Positions 10,036 through 24,847 of a stretch of DNA of 64,000 bases are shown one piece after another; the first letter of the stretch is position 1, and the number at the start of each line of letters is the position of its first letter. The stretch covers positions 61,564,605 through 61,628,604 of the forward strand of contig CP137666.1 in the NCBI GenBank assembly GCA_037976565.1, written 5' to 3'. The notes beneath the pieces are model-generated. The model worked only from the letters and a program-made list of their open reading frames with translations. It had not been told where the DNA came from and did no database searches. The DNA comes from Mesocentrotus franciscanus (taxonomy: Eukaryota; Echinodermata; Echinoidea; Camarodonta; Strongylocentrotidae). The position numbers and the translations under genes were made by a program.

Positions 10036-13000
10036 GTAATGACCATAACTCTTTAAAAAATAATTTGAACAAATTTCTTTTTCTTTACAAAATGGAGACA
10101 TACATGTACATGTGTGTCTTCATTTCCATACAGAATTTATGATGATGATAAATCTTCAAGTGCCATTCTCCTGAAATTGGTGGAGGGTGTGTGCATTATG
10201 TAAGACCTGCTGCTTGTAATGTAAAATCCACTCTTTGTGATAAGAATCTTTTTATAAGATAAATAGCCTGATGCTATCAAATTTGTCATGAGAACCCGTA
10301 ATCTGTCATGTGTTTTTAACATTAATTTCCAATGAGGTAATATCCTCAAAATATGGTATCAAATGCATAAATTGTCTCAAGGAAAGAGAGAAACTTTATA
10401 CTTTAATTTAATACCACCCCTCCTCTTCAAACTCACTCCTACAACCACACATACATGTACATATTTTCTCTGTACTCTCTGTTGTTCTTGAATCATTGCA
10501 GAACCCTACACCTGCACTGGTCACTTTGAGGCCGACTTCACTGAACTCTGGCGTCGGGCGGGGCTACAGGTGGCTGAGATGCCCCCTGTGGTCATCCGAC
10601 CCAAGCGGCCAGGCACACCCCCTCCTCCTGACCCAAAGTCCAAGGGAGCGGACCCCACACCTGAGGACAAGGTAGAGGACGATGGGGAGGAGCCCAAACC
10701 TAAGACGTATGTTACCAAGGAGAAGTTCTCCTACTTCAAACCCAAGATCCAAGTAGAGATGGAGAAAGAGGACAAACCAGACACTGTCACAGAAATCTTC
10801 ATACGAGGTTGGTCTGAATCTTTGATTTGTCACAAGGTTTTTTCTTGTGAAGTACATGTTTGTGAACTACACCGCCTTTAAAGGAAACCTCACCCCAAGA
10901 AATAACTTACGTTATTCTGAGAGATTTATCGTATCATTGCCCATTAATCAACAAGATTCCCCACCAAAGTGTGTGAGAGAGGCATAAAGCAAAAATAATG
11001 TACAATTTCACAGCACGACATGGGCATCACCATTTTTTTGATAACGTGACCCACTATGCAAAGTCATTTATCAAGTAAATGTATTCAAATTTATGGATGC
11101 TGATCCTTCCCAGGTGTGTGTGGTGATCAAATATTTCATTCACCTGCTATTATCCTTTGTACTACAATTGCCAGAACACAATTTGCCAAATAAGTTGGTG
11201 CTTTTTTGGGGGTGAAGGTTGAATGAAATAGATTTGTCAACTGCTATATTTTTAGTATTTTGAAATAAGTGAATTACAGTTGTTACCATGTTAAATAATT
11301 TTACCTTCTCAGCCATGATTTTCCCTCATTGAAAAGTAATTTTATTTAAATTGAATTAAAAAGTCTTTCTAACTATTATAAAGCATGGTGCGCGATAAAT
11401 GTAAAACTTTGCCTGGTACATCACATTTTCAAGAAAATGGCTGTGCCCATGTCTTGCTAAAAGGCATTACATCATGCCAATAATATCTTCCTTTATAAAT
11501 CTTTTGTATACATTTGCAAGGAATATTTTACATCCAAGGGCAAGAATACATCTCATTTTTCAGAATACCTACACTTATTCTTAGGGGTGAGGTTTAATAC
11601 CGGACATATACATGTACAGCATGTACATGACATCATTATGATCATTTCAAATTACAAGTGAAGTGATCTTGACATGTTATTAGTCTGAAAAATCAGGGTA
11701 AATTACAGACCGTTAAATGTTGAAAGTGCATGTATTGTAAGAACCTTCTTGTAATCTCAGTTTCCAGGTATTAATAGCACAGTTGCAATCATGTTGGATG
11801 CAGTGCAATTCAAAGGAAAAGAAAGCTAAAGAAAATCACCAGAAGTTTGGTGCAGTGATCAAGAGCATCACCCTCCTATCTTCATCATTTAACCTATATA
11901 TCTCTAGGCAATACTATAGGGAATTGAAATGGTCTGAGCAGAGACTTTTCTCAATATTGAAGCAAGTCACAGTGTCTGCTTTAGTTACAGTTCTGTTCGT
12001 GTGATGTTTATTTTGAGACAGATCTATATCTTGTGTGTGATTGCAGAGCTAATTGCTCACAGCAATATCACAGTTTATAAAATGTATATTGATGAAGCAG
12101 GTGCTACAAAGTAGGGCAACATCATCTGGAAAGTGTAAAAATAATTTCATGTCTGCAGTATCTTATGCCCAAGTTGACATGATTGTCTGTGAAAACTGAA
12201 AAGTAGAATAATGTTTCAGAAGGATTTTTTTCTTCCCCCCTTCAGTATAGTAGAATAGAAGATAAAGAGGTTTTAAAATGTAATATTCCTGTGCTTGTCG
12301 TACATGTACATGTACTAGCTGGAGCCATCTGATTCTGGTGCATGCATGATCTACACTCTGCTATTTTCTTAGTAGTATACCGGCCGTAATCAAGAACCTC
12401 ACTCTGATATTTTCTTAGTAGTACAGTCAAACCTGCTTTAGTGACCGCCTGTATAGAAAGACCACCTGTCTACAAAGACCACCTGTCTACAAAGACCACA
12501 TTTCTTGTTTCCCTTGAAACTGGTTTCTCATTGAAACATGTACTGAAGGAACCTGTACATAAAGACCACCTGCCTATAAAGACCACTGTTCTTGTCTCCC
12601 TTGGGTGGTCTTTATAGACAGGTTTCACTGTATAATCAAGAACCTAGCTCACTCTGATATTTGCTGTTTCTTTTCCCTATTTTATTTAGGGGGAGCTAGG
12701 GGTAGTTTTTAAGTGTGCGTGTACATGTACATGGCATGTAGGTCATAGCAAGTTAAGATTGCTATATTTCAGTACTAAAGTATTAGCTAACATACATACT
12801 GTATGTACACGACTTGAGATTGCAAGAACCATCAAAACAGTACTATATGCTATGTGCTTGAGGGGACTTTCCCTTTCTCCCACCCCTTCCTTTAATTCTT
12901 GTTTGTCTAGAAAAAAAACGGGGAAGAGAACAATGTCCCAGAAACCAGCAAAATCACATGGCCAGACTCATTTCTAGATTGTTGCACTTCTAATTGGTAT

Positions 13001-16000
13001 TGCAGTGGAGGGAGAGGAATGAAAAAGCTTTCTAGTGATTAATCAACATACATATATACATAAACATGCATGTATACATGTACAATGTATACACCGGATC
13101 ACTATGTTGTTCCTGATCAGCTATCGCAGCTAGCATTCATCAAGCAGATTGCATGGTCCATTTCTGCTATTCTTGTGGCAATCTGATCTTAAAGTGTCAG
13201 CAAAAATAAAAATAGGAGAAATGTGACCATTATTTGGAATGCCACATTATGACATAGTGTAACCAGACCATATTGTGTATGGGGGCTAACTTGTGGTAGG
13301 TGTCTTTGTCCTATATGTAGGTAATTCTGATATGATAATAATAAAAATGAATGAAAATTGAAAGAAAAATGGTCAATTAATCTTTAAAAGAAACAAACCG
13401 ATATAAAATAGATTGATTATTTAATGAATGAATGAATAAATAGATAAATAATAGATAAATAAATGAACAAACTAAATGAATGAATTAATAAATGAAAGAA
13501 TAAATAAATAAATAAATAAATAAATACTTCGGACATAGATAAGTACACTGTATCTCAATCAAGCAATCAATCGATTGAGAAGAAATATAGAAATAATATT
13601 CCATAAAACTATTAAAGAAGGTACATTTAAATGCAGAAGAAGTTTTATTCTTATGAAGATTTTACCAATGCAAGGATGAATTTGAATAATTTTTATGATG
13701 AACATTTGTTTTTAGTGCATGTATGTATTTATGGAGGTTTGACCTACATGTACATGTACAGTATGAATGATTGTATGTTCTTATTTATCATGTTCTCATT
13801 CATCAAAGCAAGTCATTACAAAGAAAAACAATTAAAGCGTACATGTAATTTGTGTACAGTGCTGGTAATATATCATTATCATTGTGGAAATATAATATTT
13901 GCAGCTGTTTAAAAATCATATGTACAGTTCTATCCAATGAGAATAGAATAAAAGAGAACAACATGTTTTCCTATTACATATCATGAAATGTTTATTTTAT
14001 TTTGTGCATTTTACAAATACATGAATTTAACACAAATGCTAATTTAAAATAATGCCATCAATAATACATGTACATCTACATTTATTAGGTAAACAAAAGA
14101 CAGTCCTAATATTTTGTTGAATCTAGACTTAATATCCATTATCAAGTGAAACGTTCTTCACAAGGAAAATTCCTGAAACAGATTTCATTTTACATTTTCA
14201 CTTCATCTGATAGTTTATTATATCTTTCAACCATATGAAATCATGGCTAAATCTATGCTGAATTTTATCTCTTCTGTATCTTAATTCTGAAAACAAATTT
14301 CATTTTGCTGCAATCTGATACTGTATTGTACCTTAATTCCAACCATATAAGATCATGGCCATGATTAATTTTATCTTTTTCTTAACTGAATTCCAATAAC
14401 AGATTTTATTTTGCATCTAATACTTTGCTGTACAATGATGTAGCTTCCAACCATTTGAAATCATCAATGATGAATTTTATCTTCTATGAAAACTGATCTG
14501 TGGTTTGAGCTTCAGGATAATTTCTGAACCACTTTAATCTGAGATGGATCAAATGAAGAGTTAAAGTGCCATTTCAAGCTTTTTAAAATAATATAAATGA
14601 ATGATAACGACTTGTCTCTTAACCGTGGGTTTTAAATATGAGAGATAAATTGCATTTGAAGTCTTAGTTTATTGATTAAACTTGACTATGTGGTCATGTG
14701 ACTGACATTACGTGTGATTTAGATTTCAGATGACATGGGAAATTTTGGGGGTACTTTGTCTAAAATCCTTATTTAGTTATCAACACTGTTTGAAGCCAGT
14801 GATTTCTCTTTCTTCACAGTTCATTATACAATGAAAGTTACAGTGTATGAAACATATGTGGAATTGCAGCATCTGCACACTACTGTATTAAAGTTACTTG
14901 ATCTGGGACAATTATTGCCTTTGGGAAAAACCATATGATGAACAAGAGAAAGAGATGATTCAAATATTTAAAAAAATAGACAAAAACAAAGACAATATTG
15001 GTGCTTAGTTTGAATGAACATTTTAAATTTTTAAATCTTTTTTTTTCTGTTGCAGGTTGGAAAATTGATGAGATAATGGTAGGCATCTTCAAGCAGTGCT
15101 TCCCAGCAATAGAAAAACTTCATTCAATCAAGTAAGTTCTACTATGTACATGTATCCTGCAATTATTGTAAATCAACTACCTCCTACTCCTAGATCCAAC
15201 CTCCTGCCCCCCTCCCTTCCCCTCTCCCTTCCCCTATATAGGGAGGCAGTAAATGGGCAATTTTGTGAAATGTGTCTCTTATGAATTGTGCCTTTTCCAT
15301 TTAATTCATCCAAAAATGAAAATGTCTTGATATGACCATTAACTAATGGTAGTGTCACCAGAGAGGACCTGAAGGCAATGGTCACCTCAAGAGGTACTTC
15401 ACTTTTTGATTAAATAAATGTATACAAGAAAACAATGTCATGCATACTGGACACGTGAATATTCTGGAATCCCCTGAATGGGTAATCATGGTTTAATTTG
15501 CACACTGAAGTGGAGGAGGGATGGAGACCCTGATTTGCAAATTTTTTTTTTTTCTTCACAAGCCGGGTAGTTTTGGGGTAAGGAAACCCAAGATGGATGT
15601 GGTCCCTGTGGGTAGTGTATATGGTTGGATTGCTGTGTTCTCACTGAACTTGGAGGAAACGCATCTAAGAACACAGTCTATTCTTCCTGATATGTCACAT
15701 ATACCCCTAGGATATTCCAATGGACCACGCATTTCAAATGTCAATCTCTTGTGAAAACAAGTCTTCCAAAAGTGTGTGAAGGGAGACAAATGTACCAATT
15801 TAGGATATTAGAAGAGAAAGGGATACAGATCGATTTGTGGCCAAGAAATTTGTCTTTAGAAAAGAGTGGGAGTTTTTAAAGTAAGTATTATCTATTTTAG
15901 GTGGACATAGTTGCTTCATGCATACATTGTGTGGGTTTCATTGACTTGTTAAATCTGAATGCTTTAGACTTAGAGCAAGAAGCTAGTGGAAGGGATTTTC

Positions 16001-19000
16001 AACAACAACAACAATTGGAAGGCAATTAGTTGTGAAATAAATCCTTGATATTTTCTATAGAGAGCCAGAAGGGTATTAACTCAGTATGAAAGCATTTGAG
16101 TTAATTCACTTCTGATCGACTCTCTCAATGGACAAGAAGTTGTAGGTGACCTTCTTTCCATACAAAATAGAAAAATGCCTTTCCATTTAAAGTTGTCTTT
16201 TGGAAGTGAAAAACAAAAGTTGAAGACAGCTAAATGTGAAAGCTAATTTCCACATACAGTGTACTAATTATGACCATCTAATGTTCAGTGACTTTCTCAA
16301 ATGTAGATTTATACAGTGTAAAAAGCACTTCATTGCTCCAGGGATTTCTGTTCACTTTTGTTGGTGATTCTAGATTTCTAGTATTTACATGTAGATTTTT
16401 ATATTTTCTTTGTCTGTTGTACCAGAGCTTTTAGTTTTCTCTTTGAGTCTTATAGAGCTACGTATAGATTGTACTCCCATTTTTTATATTTTTCCTGCTG
16501 GGATTTGAAAGTACATGGACCTCCCTTCATCTGCATGTCAATAATAGGTGCTCGATCTGGAAGGAGACTTGAATTCAATCTATATTCTGAATGTTTAATG
16601 CAATCGAGATGAACAAACAATGTTTATGTCTACTGACTATCAATAGTTTATTTTTGTCTGCAGCTTCCCAATAATTGTGTTTTCGTTTCCCTTGAATTGA
16701 CAGGGAAGTCTGTCTGCCCTTCAAAAACAATTTTTTTTTATTGGTTATTGCAATCAATATGGCCATCACAGTGAACCTTCATGTGCTTATATCTTTTAAC
16801 GATGTTGCCTTTACTGATTGAGTTTTCATTCTCCTTATCGAACACCTGAGGTGGTGCTCTAGTCTCCAGGCAATAATCAACACACTGTACTGGGGTTGTT
16901 AACCGCGGGCCATCTATTCCTGCAAGGCATTCAGCAAATCGATCACCATGGTTATTGAGCTGCTGACTTTAAGAGTGATGAGTTACCAATAATGTCTCCT
17001 CATGGCATACAAATACATTGACAAGGTTTCTCTCTTAGGGGTTGTATTGTGTCCTTATTACAGTTCAGGAGGTGTTAAAGAGGTGTCAGTCTATAGTGCT
17101 CACAAAATCTCTGTTGGGATACCCAGCAAGTTGGCATAATTAGTGATAGGGGAAATAAATCTTTGCTCATTAAATGAAACATTTGCTCTCGTGCTATTCT
17201 GTGTAGGGTGATGGCAAAGACTTTCAAGTACTAATCAAACCATGGCAATTTACATAGCCTATAGTGCATCCCTTAAATTGCTTTTGGAAATGTGTCAATA
17301 TTGAAGAAGTGTTGTGGTCTACATAGTTGATACATAGTTGATACATCGCCAGACTGTGGATCATATCCCTCCACGGCACTAATATCCTTTGGCAGGACAT
17401 TAATCTACATTTGCCACTCTCCACCCAGGTGTTAAATGGGTACCGCCCCAGTAGGAAGCAAACCTTAATGTTGTTAGAGTGTGTTGTGTGCATGCACTTG
17501 TAATATGGCGCCTGCCATCGCTGGAATACTCCCAAATGTGACTATTATTATATTAATGACAGATTATAACATACATGTAATCTCAACATGATTTCTAAAG
17601 ACAATACTGTCAGGCATGGAAAATACTCATAGCTTGATTTTAATCTTTGCAGTCATGTTGTTGATGTTTTCTTTTGTTATCTGACACCAAACTGAGAGCT
17701 AGGCTTTACTGAATTTTTCATTTATAAAACAACAACACACAAAATGAAGAAAAAAGTACTATAATTGTCTTGTGCACTGCAGATGAGTGGTTGTCTTATT
17801 TGTTATAATTATGTAGGGACTTCCTTTCCATGGCATTGTCCTTCACTTGCATATAATTGCAGATATTATTTCTTATTAGTTACCAGTATTAAAGCTGACT
17901 TTGCCACAGGTAAATTTATTTAAAGCCCAAACACTCCAAGGATATAAAATGATTGCTTGCTCACAATCATCTGGCAGTGAATAAAGTACCAGACCCTTGG
18001 CATTTGATTTTCGCATTTCAGAGGGACTAGTAATCGTACAATGACTTCTCAATATGGTTAACATTTTGTGTGCTATAATTGTGTGCTATAATTGTGTGCT
18101 ATAATTGTGTGCTATAATTGTGTGCTATAATTGTGTGCTATAATTGTGTGCTATAATTGTGTGCTATAATTGTGTGCTATAATTGTGCCGCCATGAAATT
18201 GATGTATACTGTGCATTTTTGTCAAAAAATAGCTGTTTTTGTCCTTTAACAAAATGAATTGTAAAGTGATCCACATGTAGTTGCATTGTGCCCATAAAAA
18301 TAAAAAAAATAAAATTAAAACTGTAATTGTATGGTACCTGTAATCCTTTGAGTAGTACATCAAACTGTTCAGGCATTATCAGAATATGTACTTTTAATTT
18401 AATATTTGACTGCTCTGCATAGTTGTTTATTGTTTCCTTGAAATTTGCCATTTGGAAATTTAGTAATGCCAGGTACTGTACTCACTTTTCAGAATAAGAG
18501 GAAAAATTGTGTTCTTGATATTTGTAATTTTTCTAATACCAGTAGCAGTGGGGATAATTATACTTACAATGTACAACTTACATTAAGATTAGTTAAGATT
18601 TGAAATGTCCCTGGAGTTTTCTATAGCGTCCTGGGCTTCCTGGCTATAGAGAATAACATCAAGGTGTATAGTGAATTTTCCAAGAATCCGGCATAGGAGG
18701 GAAATGAGAATACACACATGTACACCTAGCTGTCAGGGGATCAGATAGATATCAAGTACCGGTAGCTATAGGCTTGACTTTCTCGTTCTCACCTTGCTCC
18801 TCTCCTGTTTGCAATCTGCATTGTGAAAACAAGAGATATGGATTTCTCAAAGTTTTTTGTCTAAATTTAAGAGATTTGGGGGAAAACAAGGATTTTTCTT
18901 TTCTGGGAATCTCCAACTTACGAATTGAGAAAACTGCTTTCACATTAACAGCAATCTGACTATCTTTTGATGGGCTGCTATAGATCAAATTGCATTTCCG

Positions 19001-22000
19001 AATACGATGGAAGTAGTAGGAAGAGGATTATGAGTTTACATGTACATACATGTATGATATCCTCATGGGGTGGTCGTGCATGCATGCACCCATTTCATAA
19101 ACTTTACAGCTCATGCGTTATCCTGAAATAATGCACATTGACCCATTAAGAAATAAAGAACATGTTCACAAACGCTGGAAAAGTTTCTTAATAGAAAATA
19201 GGAGCATTATTTTGATGACCATATCCTTTCACAAACTTTGCGTCATGCACAGCAAAATTCAAGTGACCCTTGACCAAACAGGGAAGAATAATTTCCACAT
19301 GGTCTGATCAGGCCTCTTCGTGAATCTCAGATTTGAGGATATTGTGACTATTATGCATGTAGCACATAGAAATAGCACGTATCATTATGACGTAGTTCCT
19401 TTCATAAACTCCAATCTTCCCCCTATGCTACGATTAAGCGCAAGCGCACTCAGGGCTTTATTAAAGGGTATCAGTTGCTGATCTAGAAAAATTGAACTTG
19501 ATGGGGGTTCATCAGCTGCAGTGGAAGTAATGTACATGTATATATAATCCAGAGGTAGGATCACATTTCTAAGATGAAAGTGCACCCTCCTCAGATTTCT
19601 GGAGTTGGTCTCTTTAATGATTGCAAATTAAGCTTGCTCTGGTAATTGCAGCAGCAAAATAACACCCAGTTCTTGGAGAAAGTACTTATTCGTGTATGAA
19701 TTCTTTAAGTTATTCTTTAAAGGGAACCAAAACCTTCATCCTAAGTTACCTTTATTGTAAGTTTAAATGATTTGAATAAGATTAGTAAAAAATTGAACAA
19801 AATCAGGCAAGGTGATTGAGATAATCTACTCCCCTGAAAACAAGATATAGAATGCAGAATGATATTCTACTTCACATTTTATGAAGTCGGATATTGAACA
19901 CAAATGAATACGAAGAAAATGAAAGAATTGTGAAATTCCATGATCAGAAGGCATATGGAGAATTGTCCACAAATGATGCCATCAAATTAAATATCGCCCT
20001 CTGGTGACAAGTTATTTCTTTAGCTTTAACTTCCTTATACATGTACCTTGCCTGATTTTGTTCAATTTTTCACTAATCTTATTCAAATCGTCTAAACTTT
20101 ACAATAAAGGTAACTTAGGATGAAGGTTTTGTTTTCAAGTTTTCAAGCATTTAGGTGTCTAGGATTCCTTTGTACTTTATAGAGTGCAGGGGAAGACCCC
20201 TTTTTGCTCAATCTGTATGCTAACAACAAAATATAAATTATTGTTTTACACTTTGAATGAAATACTGTTTTAACATATATTTCTATTGTACTTTATACAA
20301 TGCATGGGAACTAAACTCTATCTTCATTTCTTTTTAAAAATTATTTTTGTGTAGCTTATGGAACACAAGCCTAACAGAAAAAACACTCAAGGAATTGTCA
20401 TCATTCTTACCCCAGTGTCAAAATTTAAAGTAAGTATAATAATACATCTTGAAATATACAAAACAGGGAACAAAATAAAATAATTATTTATAAATGAACA
20501 CATTTTCTGTCAAATCTCATCCTTCCCTCCCCCAATTTTTATTGAGAACTTTAGTGAGCTGCAACGCATGCTTGTAAAATGTATGAATTTTCTTTTTTCT
20601 TTAGCCCAACTACCACTATATCCATTTTCTAAAGAATTGCGTGTGTATCTGCAGAGTAATCTGTGACTTTTGATCATGCAATTAAATTTGTGAAGGTGGA
20701 CAAACTGAATATTGGTGTGATTGCTTCCAATTGTGTATAAACCATATGGGTCATTTTTCTAAGAAATGTTATAGGTGCTAATTACTGACTAGATCTGACT
20801 AGATGGTGAACTTCAAAGTTGTACTGTGTCTGTTCTTTATTACATGTACATGAAGCATAAAAATGTGACTTACATAATACATGATAAGCTATGGTCATAA
20901 CTCAGAGCGGCGACCGACCGATTTGTAGCCTGCTTGGTCGCCGCTGGAATTTAGGCATCGCCCATGATGTTTGGAGAAGTCGAGCAAGCTGTAGAGCCCC
21001 AGCGATGCCTGTGCGGTGCCCTGTCGATTTCCCGTCGGTCGCCAGTCGATTTTAGGTCAAAAGCGAGCAGGCTACTTTTTGTGGTTGTGATCCCATAGCT
21101 TTAGCAGTCAGTCCGCAGCCGATGCGAAAACCCTCTATTTTATTCAGCACGTAAGCAAGAATTTAGGTGTCTTGCATACGTAATGAGTAGTGCTGACGGT
21201 CTTTCCGATCGGCAGTTTTGCCTTTATAATTGTTCATTTTTCATGAAATTGGTCTTATTTTACAGATAAGACGTACCTTCTGTATACTTATATGACAATC
21301 ATATTAAATATATTTTGGGAACAGATATTTCGCCTAGAAAATGGGGTTTTTATACGATAAATCTATCTTAAGGGTAGGGCTGATTTTCACATAGAAATCA
21401 TTCTTGCGTCACGAAGATGTTATAATAAGCATAAAGCATAGATATGTTTCTTTACAATGATATCAAAATTATTATATTTTACGCTGTACCAGAGTCAGGA
21501 GCCAAGAAAAATCATGCGAATGTTCATGAATAATTAATAGAAGTAGTCAATTTTGCTGATGTGATAATAGAGAGTTCTGATTGGTCAAATACGTCAACTA
21601 CGTCACATATGTTCCGCTTTGGTTCATTAACATTCTGAATACCAGCTTTAAGCAAGCGCGTCTTGTGGCAAGTGCCGGTAATGCACTTGTGCACAGGCAG
21701 TCATGACAACAATCTAATAAGGACTCTGGATCAATTGCGTCATCTGCCATCCAGATAATTTTTTCTACAATATTTCTTTAAAATCCTTTTTCTTATTTTT
21801 TTCGGCCAGTCAGTGGCGCAGCGGAGCTCCCTGGAGTTTAATAATCAGTTATACATTGCCATTGCTCAGACGGCGTGCACGAGTATGAAATAACAAAATT
21901 TCGCTCCATCATAGAAAGAACGAATTGGTAACAAATTGGTAACTTCCAGGTTTTTAGGGTCTTAATTACTATGATTATAAAGAGAACATGAATTTGCGTC

Positions 22001-24804
22001 AATTAGGTTTTTACATTATTTTGATAAGTGAATTTTCATCTTTCAAACGAATCTCAAAGTAAACAAATTAATTATGTACCAGATTCAGGAACCAAAAGCG
22101 AAATTCTGGGTACAAAATAGCTGTTGAAATGTTACAAAAATAATGACAATAAAAGTGGTGAAAAAGGATTGTTTCAAAATTGTGAAATATGGCAAATTTC
22201 ATATCAAACTGAAGCTGAAAATCTTGAGAGTAACTTACCGTTGCGTGCTGCTATGTTGACTGAGTTATCGACCACAAAAGCAGCTGCATGTACACTCTTA
22301 CAAATCTCAAGGAAAATCTCGTGAATTTCAGCACACATGAATGTTAAGAGATTACCAACGAGACGCTGAATAAAAATCTCTCCCTCCCCTCTCTCTCTCT
22401 TTCTCCCTCTCTCTCTCTCTTTCCCTCTCTCTCTCTCTCTCCCCCTCCCCACTCTCTCTCTTTCTACCCCTCTCTCTCTCTTGCTCACTCTCTCTCTGCA
22501 TGGATCTCTCTCTTTGCTTAAATGCACTTATTTTTCTTTCCATTTTTTGTCTCCCTTTGTGTGTTTTTTGTTTTATTTTCTATCACCATCTCCTTTTCTC
22601 GAGAACGGTGATGTACTAATTAAAGAGCAACAACTATATACATGTACCTTCATTATTTTATGGCAGGAATTTGACTATTGAAGGTAATCCGATTCCTGAA
22701 GAGCCTTGGGCATGTCTAATTGGTGAAGACAGCATGTAAGTAGAATTATACAAATGCATTTATCTGTTCTTATTCTTCATTGCTTTTGTTGTTTTGGTGC
22801 CATCACTTTGTCAGTTTTTACATTTAGTTCCATCTGAAGACTGAATAATTATTCAAATGTTCTTGAATGTTTACCCATTGATTTAATGCCTTAATTTGTT
22901 GTTTTTTGTTTTTGTATAATACTTCAGTGTTTTCTTTTGATTAAAGTTGATCTTACTCTGTCCTTCATTAAACTACTTGATAGCCCCCCATACACGCATA
23001 CAAACATACTGAGAGAAACTAGATGAGTCTATCAACTCAAGAAACTATCAGTTTGATACAAGAGATTATATTCAGTTCATAAGGTTTTAATACCATCAGA
23101 GCTACTGAGTATTTAACCCAGTTACCCTAGTGGTTATGAGAGCCATCGATCCTGTAGATCTCCTTGTATCTATGCTAGAACCAGTCAGTTGGGATTCATT
23201 GGAATACCATGTTGTCTTTCCAATGTTCTAGAGTAGTTCTTATTTTAGGATTCTTGCTTCTCTCTGCTACAGAATCGTCAACCTGTCATTGCGGCACAAC
23301 AACATCTCTGAGAAGGGAGCCAAAGCGCTAGGTCAGGCCATCTCAAATGAGAAGTCCTGCAACAAGAACTTACTCTCACTCAACCTCAGTAACAACAAGC
23401 TTGGAGAAGCCGGTGCAATAGCCATCATGAATGTGAGTATTACTGTACATGCTTTCTTTATCAACAAGGTTCAGATTACACCAAGTCTCAAACAGTATGG
23501 AGGAACAGGGTGCTATTGAAGTAGTACCTGGGGAGGTATTAAAATAGCAACCCCACCACCTCCCCCAGCTAAAAGAAAGAAAAAAAATAGCTGAACAAAT
23601 AGCTAAATACACGAATGAAAAAAGATAGAAATAAAAATAGAGAGAGGAAAAGAAAAAAAGAATAAAAGAAAGAATTAAGGAAAGAAAGAAAGAAAAAAGA
23701 AAGAAAAAGGAAAGAAAAAAAAAAGAAGAAAAGGACATGTTCCTCCTTTGAGCTAGTACAGTAGTTTCAGCTGAAATGTGATAAGAGCCCACACAGCTAA
23801 AAGAAGTATTTGGAGGCAACTATTATTGCACTTAAGTCACTATTTTACACTTGGGTATCATTTAAAGAAAATTGTCAGATTCAAGGGGTCTTGCCATATA
23901 TCTTCATGGGCTGAAATTCAAAGGCCTTTCTTCATTTAAGGAACCGCTTGTAAGAAATTTCTCGAATATAGCTTCTAGAAAAGCTCATTTCTTGAAATAT
24001 CTTCTAGAAAAAGAAAATATTTTCATGATGTATAGCAGAAAACTAAATAACATATGACAATATCTTGCAGAAAACAAAGTTCTCGAATATATTTTGACCA
24101 TAAAACTGAATTTCAGATATATATGTTCTAGAGAACTATATCCTAGATGAAATCTTCCTGTAAACTATATTCTAGAAAACATCCTCAGGAAAAGAAGTCC
24201 AAATATACGGTAATCAGAATCTTTAGTTCAAACAAGACCATCAAAAGAAGTTACATGTACCAATCAGTACTTCAAACCGAGAGTACCCTGAAGCAATTAT
24301 GAGTGAAACAAATACGTTTGACCATGAACTACTTTCCTCTAAATATTGATGGATGCATTTGATAAAAATGTATTGCTATCTTATTACAAATAATTTGAGG
24401 TAAACAACATATGTTTTTCTTCTGAATAACACTGTGGTTGTTTTGATATATGCTGCCATGGCCAACAGCTTTTGATCCCAACAAACTTGATAGATCTGCT
24501 AGAACTGAGAGCGTAATGAACTTAACAGTTTAAAGGGAGAATCAAGTTACCCCCTCTCTCTCTCTCTCTCTCTCTTTCTTTTTATCTTTATATCTTTATA
24601 TCTATCTATCTACCTATCTCTCTCTCTCCATCTCTCTATCTACCTATCTCTCTCTCTCTCTCCATCTCTCTATCTTCCTATCTCTCTCTATCTCTCTATC
24701 TACCTATCTCTCTCTCTCTCTCTCCCTCCCCTCTCTCTCTCTCTATATATATATATCTTTATCTATCTACCTATCTCTTTCTCTCTCTCCATCTCTCTAT
24801 CTAC

Positions 24805-24847
<43 letters not shown>

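Larger units (their letters stand above)
10808..15055 (+). other. LRRC71 intron 2
   Basis: It holds the MITEs at 10882 and 12423 and an ATAA-type microsatellite. From 13630 to 15000 the sequence is AT-rich with no feature recognised. Confidence 0.8.
15132..20354 (+). other. LRRC71 intron 3
   Basis: It contains a short palindromic repeat (16062), a SINE (17310), a 13-bp minisatellite (18068) and a foldback MITE (19721). No other gene was recognised. Confidence 0.8.
20430..22666 (+). other. LRRC71 intron 4
   Basis: It contains a GC-rich element at 20886 and a CT microsatellite near 22378. The rest is unremarkable. Confidence 0.8.
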
